Assembly: GCF_022899935.1 (NCBI RefSeq)
Contig: NZ_JALJCJ010000004.1
Location: 434,001-498,000 of the forward strand
DNA: 64,000 bases
Direction of reading: 5' to 3'
DNA from: Shinella curvata
GTDB taxonomy: Bacteria; Pseudomonadota; Alphaproteobacteria; Rhizobiales; Rhizobiaceae
The translations under genes were made by a program, and so were the position numbers. Of the stretch, positions 17,816-26,703 are shown one piece after another (positions within the stretch are counted from its first letter, which is position 1; each line of letters opens with the position of its first letter). The notes beneath the pieces are model-generated. The model was not told where the DNA came from. It ran no database searches and saw only the letters and a list, made by a program, of their open reading frames with translations.

Positions 17816-19993
17816 ATGGGGCGACGTCGTATCATGCTTTTGGCTGCGGCCAGCATTCTGACGCTGAATGCGGCCGCGGCGCAGGATCAAGACGCAGCTG
17901 CGGGCAGCACCGCGCTGGAGGCCGTCGTGATCGAGGGCGGCGCGGGTGAAAGGGGCGATGGCCCCGTTGGCGGCTATGTCGCCAGAAAGAGCCTGACCGG
18001 CACCAAGACGGAGACGCCGATCGCCAAGACCCCGCAGACGATCGCCGTCGTTCCGAAAGAGCAGATCCAGAACCAGAACGCGCTCTCCGTCGCCGAATCC
18101 CTGCGCTACACGCCGGGGGTCGTTACCGAATATCGCGGAGCGTCCAATCTGCGCGACGAAATGTTCGTGCGCGGTTTCTACTATGTGCCGAAATATCTCG
18201 ACGGGCTCTTCCTCGGCGGCGACCTGTCCTATGCCAAGATCGATCCCTATCTGCTCGAGCGTGTGGAGCTGATCTCCGGTCCTGCCTCCGTGCTCTACGG
18301 TCAGGCCAATCCGGGTGGTATCGTCAACATGGTCAGCAAGAAGCCGACGGACGAGCCCCTGCGCGAGGCTGAAGTCTCCGTTGGTACGGATGGTTATCTC
18401 TCCGGCGGTTTCGACATCAGCGACCGCTTCGACGATGCTTTCAGCTATCGGATCGCCGCAACCGGCCTGAAGCGCGATCTTCAGGAAGACTATGCAAAGC
18501 AGAGTTCTTTCGCCATCGCGCCCTCCATAACCTGGTCGCCGGATGAGGGCACGTCGCTGACGGTGCTTGGCGGTTATCAGAACGAGCCGGATGCCGGTTT
18601 CCGCAACTTCCTCGATGCTGCCGGCACCATCGATCCGATCCCTGGCTTCGGTTTCATTTCGCCTGATTTCTTCGTGTCCGATCCTGACTTCGAGCGCGCC
18701 GAGCGCCGGCAGGCCTGGATCGGCTACGAGTTCAAGCACGAGATCAACGATAACCTGACCTTCCGCCAGAACGCGCGCTATCATCGTACCGACTGGCTGC
18801 ACCATACGCTGGTCTATGGCTGGCTTTCCGCCGATCCTGTGACGGGCAACAATACGATCCTCAACCGCAGTGCGCGCGGTGGTACCGACGACTGGAGCCA
18901 GTTCGCCATCGACAACCAGCTCGAAGCGAAATTCTCCACGGGACCTGCGGAGCACACGTTGCTTGCCGGCATCGACTACCAGTATCGCAAACGTGATTAC
19001 CAATGGGGCTCGGCGTCTGCGCCGACGCTCGATCTCACGGATCCGCAATATGGCGGCATCGACTATGACTCGATTGCGCTTGCCACGACCGACTTGACCG
19101 AGACGACTGCGCGCCAGGCTGGCGTCTATCTTCAGGACCAGGTGGAGATCGGCAATCTGAACCTGCTCGCCGGCATCCGCTATGATCGTGCGGAGACGGA
19201 GATCGACGACCTTCTCGCCGGCACCAGTCAGTCATACGACGATGGCGCGTTCACCTGGCGTACAGGTGCGCTCTATACATTCGACAACGGTATTGCGCCC
19301 TATGTCAGCTACGCGACATCCTTCGAGCCGGCTCTCTACTCGCCGCCGACGGGTGAGCCGGCCTTCAAACCCACGACCGCAGACCAGTTCGAAGTGGGCG
19401 TGAAATATGCGCCGGAGGGAACGGGTGTGCTATTGACGGCCGCCTATTACGATCTGACGCAGAACGACGTGGTCGATGGCGCCTGGGATCCGGTCGCCGG
19501 CAAGACGGTCTATTCGCAGATCGGCGAGATCCATAACCGCGGCGTCGAGCTTTCGGCTCGGGCGGACGTAACGGACAATCTCTCCCTGATCGCAGGCTAC
19601 AGCTATATCGATAGCGTCGTGAAGGCCTCTGTCGACAGCAGCATCATCGGCAAGACCCCGTCGCGCGTGCCGGCGCATCAGGCAGCGCTCTGGGCGACCT
19701 ATACGGTGGATAGCGGCGCCCTTGAGGGTCTGACGGTCGGCGGTGGCGTGCGCTACATGGGCTCCAGTTGGGGCAACGGCACCAACACGTTCAAGGTTGG
19801 CGCCGTCACCCTGTTCGACGCGATGGCCTCCTACGACTTTGGCGCTGCGAGCCCCGATCTGAAGGGCCTGTCCCTCCAGGTCAACGTCAAGAACATCGGC
19901 GACGAGCGCTATGTCTCTTCCTGCGCCAATGCCTATGCCTGCTTCTACGGCGAAGGCCGCAGCATCGTCGCGACGTTGAAGAAGCAATGGTAG
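17816..19993 (+). CDS. TonB-dependent siderophore receptor (FhuA/FpvA-like)
   Basis: 725 residues from the chosen start, which gives an immediate signal peptide (GRRR, hydrophobic core, cleavage near AAAA-QDQ). In-frame ATGs at 17777 and 17792 and a TTG at 17726 are alternatives with poor ribosome sites. The plug domain follows: KTPQTIAVVPKEQI, the RGF motif in EMFVRGFY, and GPASVLYGQANPGGIVNMV, then a 22-strand barrel ending in an aromatic residue. The Cys pair near the C terminus (SSCANAYACFYGEG) resembles FhuA-like receptors. It transports a ferric siderophore across the outer membrane using TonB. The stop overlaps the esterase start, so the two are translationally coupled. The exact siderophore is unknown. 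Confidence 0.92.
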   Translation: MGRRRIMLLAAASILTLNAAAAQDQDAAAGSTALEAVVIEGGAGERGDGPVGGYVARKSLTGTKTETPIAKTPQTIAVVPKEQIQNQNALSVAESLRYTPGVVTEYRGASNLRDEMFVRGFYYVPKYLDGLFLGGDLSYAKIDPYLLERVELISGPASVLYGQANPGGIVNMVSKKPTDEPLREAEVSVGTDGYLSGGFDISDRFDDAFSYRIAATGLKRDLQEDYAKQSSFAIAPSITWSPDEGTSLTVLGGYQNEPDAGFRNFLDAAGTIDPIPGFGFISPDFFVSDPDFERAERRQAWIGYEFKHEINDNLTFRQNARYHRTDWLHHTLVYGWLSADPVTGNNTILNRSARGGTDDWSQFAIDNQLEAKFSTGPAEHTLLAGIDYQYRKRDYQWGSASAPTLDLTDPQYGGIDYDSIALATTDLTETTARQAGVYLQDQVEIGNLNLLAGIRYDRAETEIDDLLAGTSQSYDDGAFTWRTGALYTFDNGIAPYVSYATSFEPALYSPPTGEPAFKPTTADQFEVGVKYAPEGTGVLLTAAYYDLTQNDVVDGAWDPVAGKTVYSQIGEIHNRGVELSARADVTDNLSLIAGYSYIDSVVKASVDSSIIGKTPSRVPAHQAALWATYTVDSGALEGLTVGGGVRYMGSSWGNGTNTFKVGAVTLFDAMASYDFGAASPDLKGLSLQVNVKNIGDERYVSSCANAYACFYGEGRSIVATLKKQW

Positions 19994-21600
19994 TGCGGCT
20001 GACGATCGGGCTGGGCTTCGTGGCCATGGTCCTGTCGATGACACCGGCGCCTGCGGCGGAGACGCCGCAGGTCTTGCCGCTTGCCGTGGATGCAGTGGTG
20101 AAAAGCAAGGCCGAAACGGTCGGAATGGCGCAGATCGTCGATCCGGCCGCGCCCGACGGGGCCTACGTCAAGGGTCAGTTGCGTGTCGCCACGGGGCGTT
20201 TCGATCTCGATCTCGTCGATGCGTCCGGCCGCCACTTGCGACGGCTTGTCGAGGGCGCGCGCGGAGCGGCCGAATTCCAGTTTGTTGCGGAAACGTCGGG
20301 TAACCGGCTCATCGTGACGGGAAGGGAGCCCGGAGCCTATACGCTGACGCTTGATCGTCTGGTGACGCGTGCAGATCAGCTGCCGGCAGCGCCGACCTAT
20401 CTCAGCCCCACGATTGCCGGCCTTGCCGAGACCGTTGCCGCCGGCAGGGCGACGGACGGCTTCTGGTCGATGGTCGCGGCGCGGGGCACGCCGCTCGTCG
20501 AGGACGGGGAGGAGGGCCGCAAGATCGTCACCTTCCTCGGTCGTGGCGCGCAGCGCAACATTCGCCTGTTCGGCGCGCCGAGTGGGGACCATGAGGAACT
20601 GCAGCGGCTCGGCGGTTCGGACGTCTGGTTCAAGAGCTTCGAGGTTCCCGGCGGCACACGGCTTTCCTATCAGCTCGCCTTCGACGTGCCCGATGTGCCG
20701 GGCACGGCGCGCGACCGGCGCGTTGCCATCCTAGCGACCGCCAAAGCCGACCCGCTCAACCGCCATCCTTGGCCGGCCACGGCGAGTGATGCCTACAATC
20801 AGGATAGCGTGCTGGAACTCGAGGGCGCGCCGCCGCAGCCATGGGTCGCGGAAAAGGGCGCTCCCGCCGGGACGCTGAAAACGCTTTCCATAGAAAGCAA
20901 GGCGCTCGGCAATCGGCGAGACATCACGATCTACCGCCCGGCCGGCTTCGACCCGGCGCGCAGGGATACGATCCTGCTCTTCGTCTTCGATGCCGACCAG
21001 TATCTGGAACGCGTGCCGGTGCCGCGCATGCTCGACAACATGATCGCCGCTGGCGCGGTGCCGCCTGTCGTCGCGGTCTTCGTCGCCAATCCCGACCGGG
21101 CCGCGCGGACACGCGAACTGCCGGCCAATCCCGCTTTCGCCGATTTTATGGCGACGGAACTTCATCCGCTGGTCGTCAAGGAGACCGGGATCACCGTGCC
21201 GGCGGGGCGCACGGTGCTTGCGGGGTCGAGCTATGGCGGACTGGCCTCCGCCACGGTCGCCATGCGTCACCCCGAGGTCTTCGGCAATGTGCTGTCCATG
21301 TCCGGTTCGTTCTGGTGGAGCCCGCCCGGCACACCGGAAGACCAGAGGGAGTATGTGGCGGGGCTGATTGCCGCAGGCGGGGTGCTTCCGCTGCGTTTCT
21401 TCCTTGCCGCCGGCCTCTTCGAGACCGGCGCCCATGGGACGGCCGGCATCCTCGATACGAGCCGGCATCTGCGGGACGTGCTGCAGGCGAAGGGCATTCC
21501 CGTTACCTATCGCGACTACGCCGGCGGACACGACTATCTCGTCTGGCAGGGCGTCCTGCCGGATGGCTTGATCGTGCTCTTTGGCGGGAACCGGCCCTAG
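19987..21600 (+). CDS. Exported enterochelin-esterase-like hydrolase (Fes/IroE/Cee type)
   Basis: 537 residues. Residues 1-24 form a signal peptide ending PAPAA, so the enzyme should act in the periplasm. A beta-rich N-terminal region (to about 210) and a Fes-type N-terminal domain precede the alpha/beta hydrolase esterase domain (about 300-530), with nucleophile elbow GSSYGG, the Fes-typical RELPANPAF segment and catalytic His in GGHDY. Fes-type enzymes open the trilactone or ester backbone of catecholate siderophores. A periplasmic one next to a CeuE/FatB-type binding protein recalls Campylobacter Cee-CeuBCDE. The ATG overlaps the receptor stop (ATGGTAG). The siderophore class is inferred. 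Confidence 0.85.
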   Translation: MVVRLTIGLGFVAMVLSMTPAPAAETPQVLPLAVDAVVKSKAETVGMAQIVDPAAPDGAYVKGQLRVATGRFDLDLVDASGRHLRRLVEGARGAAEFQFVAETSGNRLIVTGREPGAYTLTLDRLVTRADQLPAAPTYLSPTIAGLAETVAAGRATDGFWSMVAARGTPLVEDGEEGRKIVTFLGRGAQRNIRLFGAPSGDHEELQRLGGSDVWFKSFEVPGGTRLSYQLAFDVPDVPGTARDRRVAILATAKADPLNRHPWPATASDAYNQDSVLELEGAPPQPWVAEKGAPAGTLKTLSIESKALGNRRDITIYRPAGFDPARRDTILLFVFDADQYLERVPVPRMLDNMIAAGAVPPVVAVFVANPDRAARTRELPANPAFADFMATELHPLVVKETGITVPAGRTVLAGSSYGGLASATVAMRHPEVFGNVLSMSGSFWWSPPGTPEDQREYVAGLIAAGGVLPLRFFLAAGLFETGAHGTAGILDTSRHLRDVLQAKGIPVTYRDYAGGHDYLVWQGVLPDGLIVLFGGNRP

Positions 21601-21621
21601 CGGCCGACTTCCCTTGCCGGA

Positions 21622-21648
21622 AAAACATGAGTAAAGACGTTATGTTTT
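21622..21648. repeat. Inverted repeat before the DUF2218 gene
   Basis: AAAACAT (21622-21628) and ATGTTTT (21642-21648) are perfect 7-base complements 13 bases apart in the 94-base gap between the esterase and DUF2218 genes. It could be an operator for an internal promoter or an mRNA stem. Confidence 0.35.
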
Positions 21649-21694
21649 GATCGGAACCCGGAAGGGTTGCGATCCTACGCTGAAAGGAAAGGCC

Positions 21695-21994
21695 ATGCCC
21701 CAATCCGCCACCTATCTTGAGACCGCGAACGGACCGAAATACCTGGTCCAGCTCTGCAAGCATTTCGCGCACAAGATCGTGGTTTCCTACACGGAAACCC
21801 AGGGCGAATGTCAGTTCGCCTGCGGTACGGCGAGCCTCGAGGCGGATGCACAGGGCCTGCGTATGGCCGTGACCTCCGTTGATGACGAGGGGCTTGCGCA
21901 GGCACAGTCGATCATCGAGTCGCATCTCGCGCGTTTCGCCTTCCGCGAGACGTTCGACGCGCTCGACTGGCAGCGGTCGGACAAGGCCGCCTGA
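21695..21994 (+). CDS. DUF2218 domain-containing small protein
   Basis: 99 residues with no signal peptide or membrane segment. The sequence LETANGPKYLVQLCKHFAHK, with its conserved Cys-Lys-His-Phe-His core, matches the DUF2218 family, small cytosolic proteins often encoded beside siderophore or iron genes. Biochemical function is not established. The ATG follows an AAAGGAAAGG ribosome site. Its position between the siderophore esterase and the ABC binding protein makes a role in iron handling likely (inference from context). Confidence 0.85.
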   Translation: MPQSATYLETANGPKYLVQLCKHFAHKIVVSYTETQGECQFACGTASLEADAQGLRMAVTSVDDEGLAQAQSIIESHLARFAFRETFDALDWQRSDKAA

Positions 21995-22027
21995 GCGCAT
22001 GCCTTCCATCAGCCCACAGGTGACTTC

Positions 22028-22930
22028 ATGAAACATATCCATCGCATCGCAGCCGTTGCTGCCGCCGTCCTCTTCGCCTTTCCGGCAAACGCCATGGACG
22101 TCGCGACGGCGCGCGGGCCGATTACAATCGACGGCACGCCCAAGACAGTCGCCGTCTATGACGTCGCGGCGATCGACACGCTCAGCCGGCTCGGTGTCCA
22201 CCTCGCCGGCCTGCCGGACAAGCTCTACGTTCCCGAGCTGGAGCCGGCAAAGGAGGGCGCGACGCCGGTCGGCACGCTGTTCGAGCCGGACCTGGAAGCA
22301 CTGAGCGCGCTCGATCCCGATCTGATCATTGTCGGCAGCCGCTCGGCCTCAAAGGCGGACGTGACGGCGAAAGTCGCTCCCACGATCGACATGACCATCG
22401 ATGGCGACGACCTCTTCGATCAGGCCAAGCAGCGGCTTGCCGCCTATGGCGAACTTTTCGGCAAGCAGGCTGAGGCCAAGGCCGTTGCCGATGAGCTCGA
22501 CGCCAGGCTCGCTGCCGCAAAGGCTGCCATCGCCGGCAAGGGCAAGGCGCTGATCGTCATGTCCAACGGCCCGAAAGTATCGACCTATGGGCCGGGTTCA
22601 CGTTTCGGCTGGGTTCATGCCGCGCTCGACCTGCCGGCGGCCGTCAGCGAGATCGAGACGGCGACGCATGGTGAGGCCGTCTCGTTCGAATTCATCCGCC
22701 AGGCCAATCCCGACTGGCTGCTGGTACTCGACCGTGCCGCCGCCGTGGGCTCGAACGAGCAGGCGGCCAAGGTCACGCTCGACAACGAGCTTATCGCTGC
22801 GACGACCGCGTGGAAAAAGGGCCAGGTCGTCTATCTGCCCGCGCCTGATTTTTACATCGCGGCCGGCGGCGTACAATCACTCGAGCGGGTTCTGACGACG
22901 ATCACGGAGGCCTTCGCCGCCGCGAAATGA
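22028..22930 (+). CDS. Siderophore ABC transporter periplasmic binding protein (FatB/CeuE/YclQ-like)
   Basis: 300 residues. A signal peptide (residues 1-22, ending PANA) shows no lipobox, so it is a soluble periplasmic protein. It has the class-III binding-protein layout of two small lobes joined by a long helix, with DPDLIIVGSR near residue 97 and SNGPKVSTYGPGSRFGWVH typical of the FatB/VctP/CeuE group. It delivers the siderophore to the two permeases encoded next; its stop overlaps the first permease start by 4 bases. Confidence 0.9.
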   Translation: MKHIHRIAAVAAAVLFAFPANAMDVATARGPITIDGTPKTVAVYDVAAIDTLSRLGVHLAGLPDKLYVPELEPAKEGATPVGTLFEPDLEALSALDPDLIIVGSRSASKADVTAKVAPTIDMTIDGDDLFDQAKQRLAAYGELFGKQAEAKAVADELDARLAAAKAAIAGKGKALIVMSNGPKVSTYGPGSRFGWVHAALDLPAAVSEIETATHGEAVSFEFIRQANPDWLLVLDRAAAVGSNEQAAKVTLDNELIAATTAWKKGQVVYLPAPDFYIAAGGVQSLERVLTTITEAFAAAK

Positions 22931-23904
22931 CAGCAGCCGTCTCGAAGCCGTCTCCCTGGACAGGATTGATCGCGGGCCTCGGGCTCGCGGTCCTTTTTGT
23001 GTTGAGCCTCGCTGTCGGTGTCAGTCCGCTGCCCGTAAACAGGATGTTGAGCGATCCGGAGGCGATGCAGCTTCTCGCCGTCAGCCGCCTTCCGCGTACG
23101 CTTGCCGCCGTGCTCTGCGGTGCGGGTCTGGCGATTGCCGGCCTCATCATGCAGACGCTCTCGCGCAACCGCTTCGTGGAACCCGCGACGGCCGGCACGG
23201 CACAAAGCGCGGAACTCGGCATTCTTCTCGTCACATTGCTCTTTCCCGCCGCCGCGCTTTGGGTGAAGACCCTGTTTGCGGGGAGCGTAGCGCTGGTTGG
23301 TACGTCGATCTTCCTCGCGACCGCCCACCGTCTGCCGCCCCAGCAGCCCTTTCTCGTGCCGCTCTTCGGCATCGTCTACGGTGGCGTCATCGGTGCGGTC
23401 GCGACCTTTGCCGCCTGGCAGGCGGACCTTCTGCAGTTCCTCTCCGTCTGGACCAACGGCGAGTTTTCCGGCGTGCTGCGCGGACGTTACGAACTCTTGT
23501 GGATCGCGGCCCTGATGGTCGCCGTCGCCTGGATCGTCGCAGACCGCCTGACGATCATGGCGCTTGGCCGCGAGACGAGCATAGGGCTGGGTATCGATTA
23601 TGCGCGCATGATGCAGATCGGCCTCGTCATCGTTTCCGTCATCACGGCGCTGGCCGTCGTCGTCGTCGGCATGATTCCCTTTGTTGGCCTTGCCGTGCCC
23701 AACATCGTCTCCCGGCTGATGGGCGACAATGTGCGCGGCACACTCGGTTGGGTCGCCGCTGGTGGCGCAGGCCTGGTGCTGGCCTGCGACATTGCCGGCC
23801 GGCTCATCCGCTACCCCTATGAAATTCCCGTCGGTACGGTCATGGGCGTGGTCGGCGGCGTGGTGTTCCTCTGGCTTCTGTTCCGGCGGGGCGGCCATGG
23901 CTGA
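22927..23904 (+). CDS. Siderophore ABC transporter permease 1 (FecCD family, FatD/YclN-like)
   Basis: 325 residues with about ten hydrophobic segments, the FecCD fold. SRLPRTLAAVLCGAGLAIAG is the hallmark N-terminal region, and GMIPFVGLAVPNIVSRLMG is the conserved coupling segment that contacts the ATPase. It overlaps its neighbours at both ends (4 bases upstream, 8 bases downstream), so it belongs to a tightly coupled import operon. Confidence 0.92.
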   Translation: MTAAVSKPSPWTGLIAGLGLAVLFVLSLAVGVSPLPVNRMLSDPEAMQLLAVSRLPRTLAAVLCGAGLAIAGLIMQTLSRNRFVEPATAGTAQSAELGILLVTLLFPAAALWVKTLFAGSVALVGTSIFLATAHRLPPQQPFLVPLFGIVYGGVIGAVATFAAWQADLLQFLSVWTNGEFSGVLRGRYELLWIAALMVAVAWIVADRLTIMALGRETSIGLGIDYARMMQIGLVIVSVITALAVVVVGMIPFVGLAVPNIVSRLMGDNVRGTLGWVAAGGAGLVLACDIAGRLIRYPYEIPVGTVMGVVGGVVFLWLLFRRGGHG

Positions 23905-24838
23905 ACGTCGTTTGTTCGGCCTTGGCGTTGCTGCGCTCGTCGTGGCCGCCGCCTTCCTCGCGATCGGCCTGAAGGGCAATATCGCCTTCGTGCTGGAACT
24001 GCGCCTGCTGAAACTGGCAGCGCTCGTGCAGGTCGGCGTCGCCATAGCCGTCTCAACGGTGATTTTCCAGACCGTGACGGGCAATCGCATCCTGACGCCC
24101 TCGATCATGGGGCTCGATGCGCTCTATCTTTTCGGCCAGATGCTGCTGGTCTTCCTGCTCGGCGGCGTCGGCTATGTGACGCTCGATCCGCAGATGAAGT
24201 TCGGGCTTGAGGTGCTGCTTCTCATGGGCCTGGCCTGCGCCCTCCTGTTGCCGATGCTCCGAAGCCGCCTCGACATGGGGTTGATGCTGCTTGGCGGCGT
24301 GGTCCTCGGCGTTCTCTTCCGCAGCCTGCAGTCGCTGCTCGCCCGGCTCATCGATCCCAACGAGTTCGCCGTCGTGCAATCGGCGAGCTTCGCCAATTTC
24401 AATGCGGTACGCACGGATCTGCTCGTCTTTGCGGCTATCGTGACCGTTGCCGCCCTGATCATCGCCTGGCGGGCGCGGCATGTGCTTGATGTCATTTCGC
24501 TCGGCCCCGATGCAGCGACAGGCCTCGGGGTCGGCTGGGCGGGGACGGTGACCGGCCTGCTGCTGCTCGTCTCGGCCCTCGTTGCCGTTTCCACCGCGCT
24601 GGTCGGACCGGTCGCCTTCTTCGGCCTGCTCGTGGCAGCCCTTGCCGAGCGGATCGTTGACAGCCGTCGCCACGCCGTCCTGCTGCCGGCTGCTGCCCTC
24701 ATCGGCGTCGTCGTTCTGGTCGGCGGACAGACGCTGTTCCAGCATGCGCTCGGCAGCGCGACGGCGCTCGGCGTCGTCATCGAATTCGTCGGCGGGTTGG
24801 TCTTCCTCCTGCTGCTGGTCCTCGGGAGCCGCAAATGA
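23897..24838 (+). CDS. Siderophore ABC transporter permease 2 (FecCD family, FatC/YclO-like)
   Basis: 313 residues, about nine to ten membrane helices. The FecCD family coupling segment appears as VGPVAFFGLLVAALAERIV. The start is the ATG overlapping the stop of the first permease by 8 bases; the longer open frame upstream is inside that gene. It pairs with the first permease to form the inner-membrane channel. Its stop overlaps the ATPase start by 4 bases. Confidence 0.92.
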   Translation: MAERRLFGLGVAALVVAAAFLAIGLKGNIAFVLELRLLKLAALVQVGVAIAVSTVIFQTVTGNRILTPSIMGLDALYLFGQMLLVFLLGGVGYVTLDPQMKFGLEVLLLMGLACALLLPMLRSRLDMGLMLLGGVVLGVLFRSLQSLLARLIDPNEFAVVQSASFANFNAVRTDLLVFAAIVTVAALIIAWRARHVLDVISLGPDAATGLGVGWAGTVTGLLLLVSALVAVSTALVGPVAFFGLLVAALAERIVDSRRHAVLLPAAALIGVVVLVGGQTLFQHALGSATALGVVIEFVGGLVFLLLLVLGSRK

Positions 24839-25593
24839 TCCGGATAGAAAACGTCTCCTTCAAGCACCGGGCGACGCCGATCCTCACGGATATCAGCCTC
24901 GATATCCCCAAGGGCGGTGTCGTGGCGCTGATCGGCCCGAACGGTGCAGGCAAATCCACGCTGCTTTCGCTCGTCGCGCGGCTCCAGCCGTTGCAGACGG
25001 GTTCCATTTCCGTCGATGGCCTGCCGGTTGATACGACGCCTGGCCGGGATCTCGCAAAGGTCCTCGCCATCCTGCGGCAGGATACGACGATCGCAAGCCG
25101 CCTGCGCGTGCGCGAACTGGTCGGTTTCGGCCGCTTCCCGCACGGCCGGGGCCGATTGACGGACGATGACAATGCCATCGTCGATGGCGCCATCGCCCAG
25201 TTCGACCTTGCCGATCTCTCCGACCGTTTCATCGAGACGCTCTCGGGCGGCCAACGCCAGCGCGCACTCGTCGCCATGGCTTTCGCCCAGGGCACGGATT
25301 ATCTGTTGCTCGACGAACCCCTGAACAATCTCGACATGTACTATGCCCGCGCCCTGATGCGTTCGCTGCGGTCGGTCGCCGATGTCAACGGCAAGACCGT
25401 GGTCATCGTGCTGCACGACATCAATCAGGCGAGTGCCCATGCGGACCGGATCGTCGCGATGAAGGGCGGACGGATCGTCGCCGACGGCACGCCTGCCGAA
25501 ATCCTGACATCCGATGTCCTCGATGCCGTCTTCGGCTTTCGCATGCGCGTGGAGACGATTGATGGCACGCCCTTCGCGCTGCACCAGTTCTGA
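24835..25593 (+). CDS. Siderophore ABC transporter ATP-binding protein (FatE/YclP/FecE-like)
   Basis: 252 residues. Walker A is GPNGAGKST (about 36-44), signature LSGGQRQRA, Walker B YLLLDEPLNNLD and switch histidine LHDINQAS. This is the standard FepC/FecE-type domain. It completes the uptake path: receptor, periplasmic esterase, binding protein, two permeases, ATPase. It is the last gene of the operon; 221 bases of non-coding DNA follow. Confidence 0.93.
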   Translation: MIRIENVSFKHRATPILTDISLDIPKGGVVALIGPNGAGKSTLLSLVARLQPLQTGSISVDGLPVDTTPGRDLAKVLAILRQDTTIASRLRVRELVGFGRFPHGRGRLTDDDNAIVDGAIAQFDLADLSDRFIETLSGGQRQRALVAMAFAQGTDYLLLDEPLNNLDMYYARALMRSLRSVADVNGKTVVIVLHDINQASAHADRIVAMKGGRIVADGTPAEILTSDVLDAVFGFRMRVETIDGTPFALHQF

Positions 25594-25684
25594 CATCCTC
25601 GCGGGGGGATGTACGACAACTCGGCGGCGGCAGGTGGTGAGGGGCGAGCGTCTGTTTGTGACGAATTCATAACGGAAATCTATG

Positions 25685-25739
25685 GGCTCATCTCATCGTT
25701 TCATGAGTCGGCCCTATTGTGCCCTTGACTCGATGAGCC
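25685..25739. repeat. Inverted repeat in the 221-base gap after the siderophore operon
   Basis: GGCTCATC (25685-25692) and GATGAGCC (25732-25739) are exact complements 39 bases apart. They may form a long RNA stem ending the siderophore transcript, or an operator upstream of the binding-protein gene at 25815. Confidence 0.35.
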
Positions 25740-25757
25740 TTCCCCTGACACATTTAG

Positions 25758-25768
25758 TTGTCAGACAT
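25758..25768. promoter_or_regulatory. GntR(HutC)-type operator before the binding-protein gene
   Basis: TTGTCAGACAT differs by one base from the perfect palindrome TTGTCAGACAA at 31943-31953, in front of the gntR gene. It lies 47 bases before the ATG of the amino-acid-type binding protein and is probably the repressor site for this operon. Confidence 0.6.
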
Positions 25769-25814
25769 CTTACATAAAAGGGGATCCGAGCTGACGGATC
25801 ACAAGGAGGACCAC

Positions 25815-26642
25815 ATGAAAAAGCTCTTCATGCGACTGGCCGTAGGCGCCGCCTTCGTCGCCGCCGCCGTCTCGGCCCAGGCCGGCGAGACGCTCGACCG
25901 CGTCATGGAAAAGAAGGCGATGGTCGTCGCCACCAACAGCGGCTGGCCGCCCCAGAGCTATCTCGACGACAACAACGAGATGGTCGGCTTCGACATCGAC
26001 GTGTCGCGCGAGATCGCCAAGCGCCTCGGCGTCGAGGTGAGTTTCGAGACGCCGGACTGGGCGACGCTGACGGGCGGCCGCTGGCAGGGCCGCTACGACC
26101 TCGGCGTCGGTTCGGTTACGCCCACCAAGGCACGTGCCCAGGTAATCGATTTCGTCGGCATCTATTATTACAGCCCTTATGTCTATGTCGTGCACAAGGA
26201 CAGCGAGGCCAAGACGGTCACCGACCTGAACGGCAAGGTGATCGGCGTCGAAACGGCGACGACCTCGGAAGACTTCATCAATCGCAAGCTGGAAATCGAC
26301 GCGCCGGGCCTGCCGCCGATCGAGTACAAGCTGGAACCAGGCGAGGTGCGCACCTTCGCCGATTCCATGCTGCCCTTCGACGATCTGCGCCTCGGCGCCG
26401 GCGTTCGCCTCGATGCGGTGATCGCGCCCGAGCAGACCGCGATGAACGCCATCAAGAACGGGTATCCGGTCAGGGCTCTCGAAGGCGAATACGCCTTCCG
26501 TGAACCGCTCGTCGTCATCGCCGAGAAGGTCGATCCGGAATGGACCGCCAAGGTCGGCGGGATCGTCGAGGACATGAAGAAGGACGGCACGCTGGGCCAG
26601 CTCACCACCAAGTGGTACGGCAAGGACTACAGCGCCGACTGA
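25815..26642 (+). CDS. ABC transporter substrate-binding protein, family 3 (amino acid/opine type)
   Basis: 275 residues. Signal peptide residues 1-23 (KK start, ending SAQA), then the SBP_bac_3 fold with MVVATNSGWPPQSYLDDNNE and GFDIDVSREIAKRLG, the ligand-contact landmarks of the family. A perfect AAGGAGGA precedes the ATG. A terminator-like hairpin follows at once, then an FAD oxidase gene and one permease gene. No ATPase gene is present in the cluster. Family members bind polar amino acids and opine-like conjugates. The neighbouring SIS/PfkB pair suggests a sugar-amino-acid ligand (inference). Confidence 0.9.
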   Translation: MKKLFMRLAVGAAFVAAAVSAQAGETLDRVMEKKAMVVATNSGWPPQSYLDDNNEMVGFDIDVSREIAKRLGVEVSFETPDWATLTGGRWQGRYDLGVGSVTPTKARAQVIDFVGIYYYSPYVYVVHKDSEAKTVTDLNGKVIGVETATTSEDFINRKLEIDAPGLPPIEYKLEPGEVRTFADSMLPFDDLRLGAGVRLDAVIAPEQTAMNAIKNGYPVRALEGEYAFREPLVVIAEKVDPEWTAKVGGIVEDMKKDGTLGQLTTKWYGKDYSAD

Positions 26643-26653
26643 CGCATTTTTTA

Positions 26654-26683
26654 GGCGCGGGCGGCTTTTTCGCCCGCGCCTTT
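26654..26683 (+). terminator. Hairpin after the binding-protein gene (partial terminator)
   Basis: GGCGCGGGCG (26654-26663) and CGCCCGCGCC (26671-26680) are exact complements around a T-rich loop, followed by TTTCT. It is strong enough to terminate part of the transcription after the binding-protein gene while allowing read-through to the oxidase and permease. Confidence 0.75.
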
Positions 26684-26703
26684 CTATTCGAGGGGAGCAT
26701 GCG

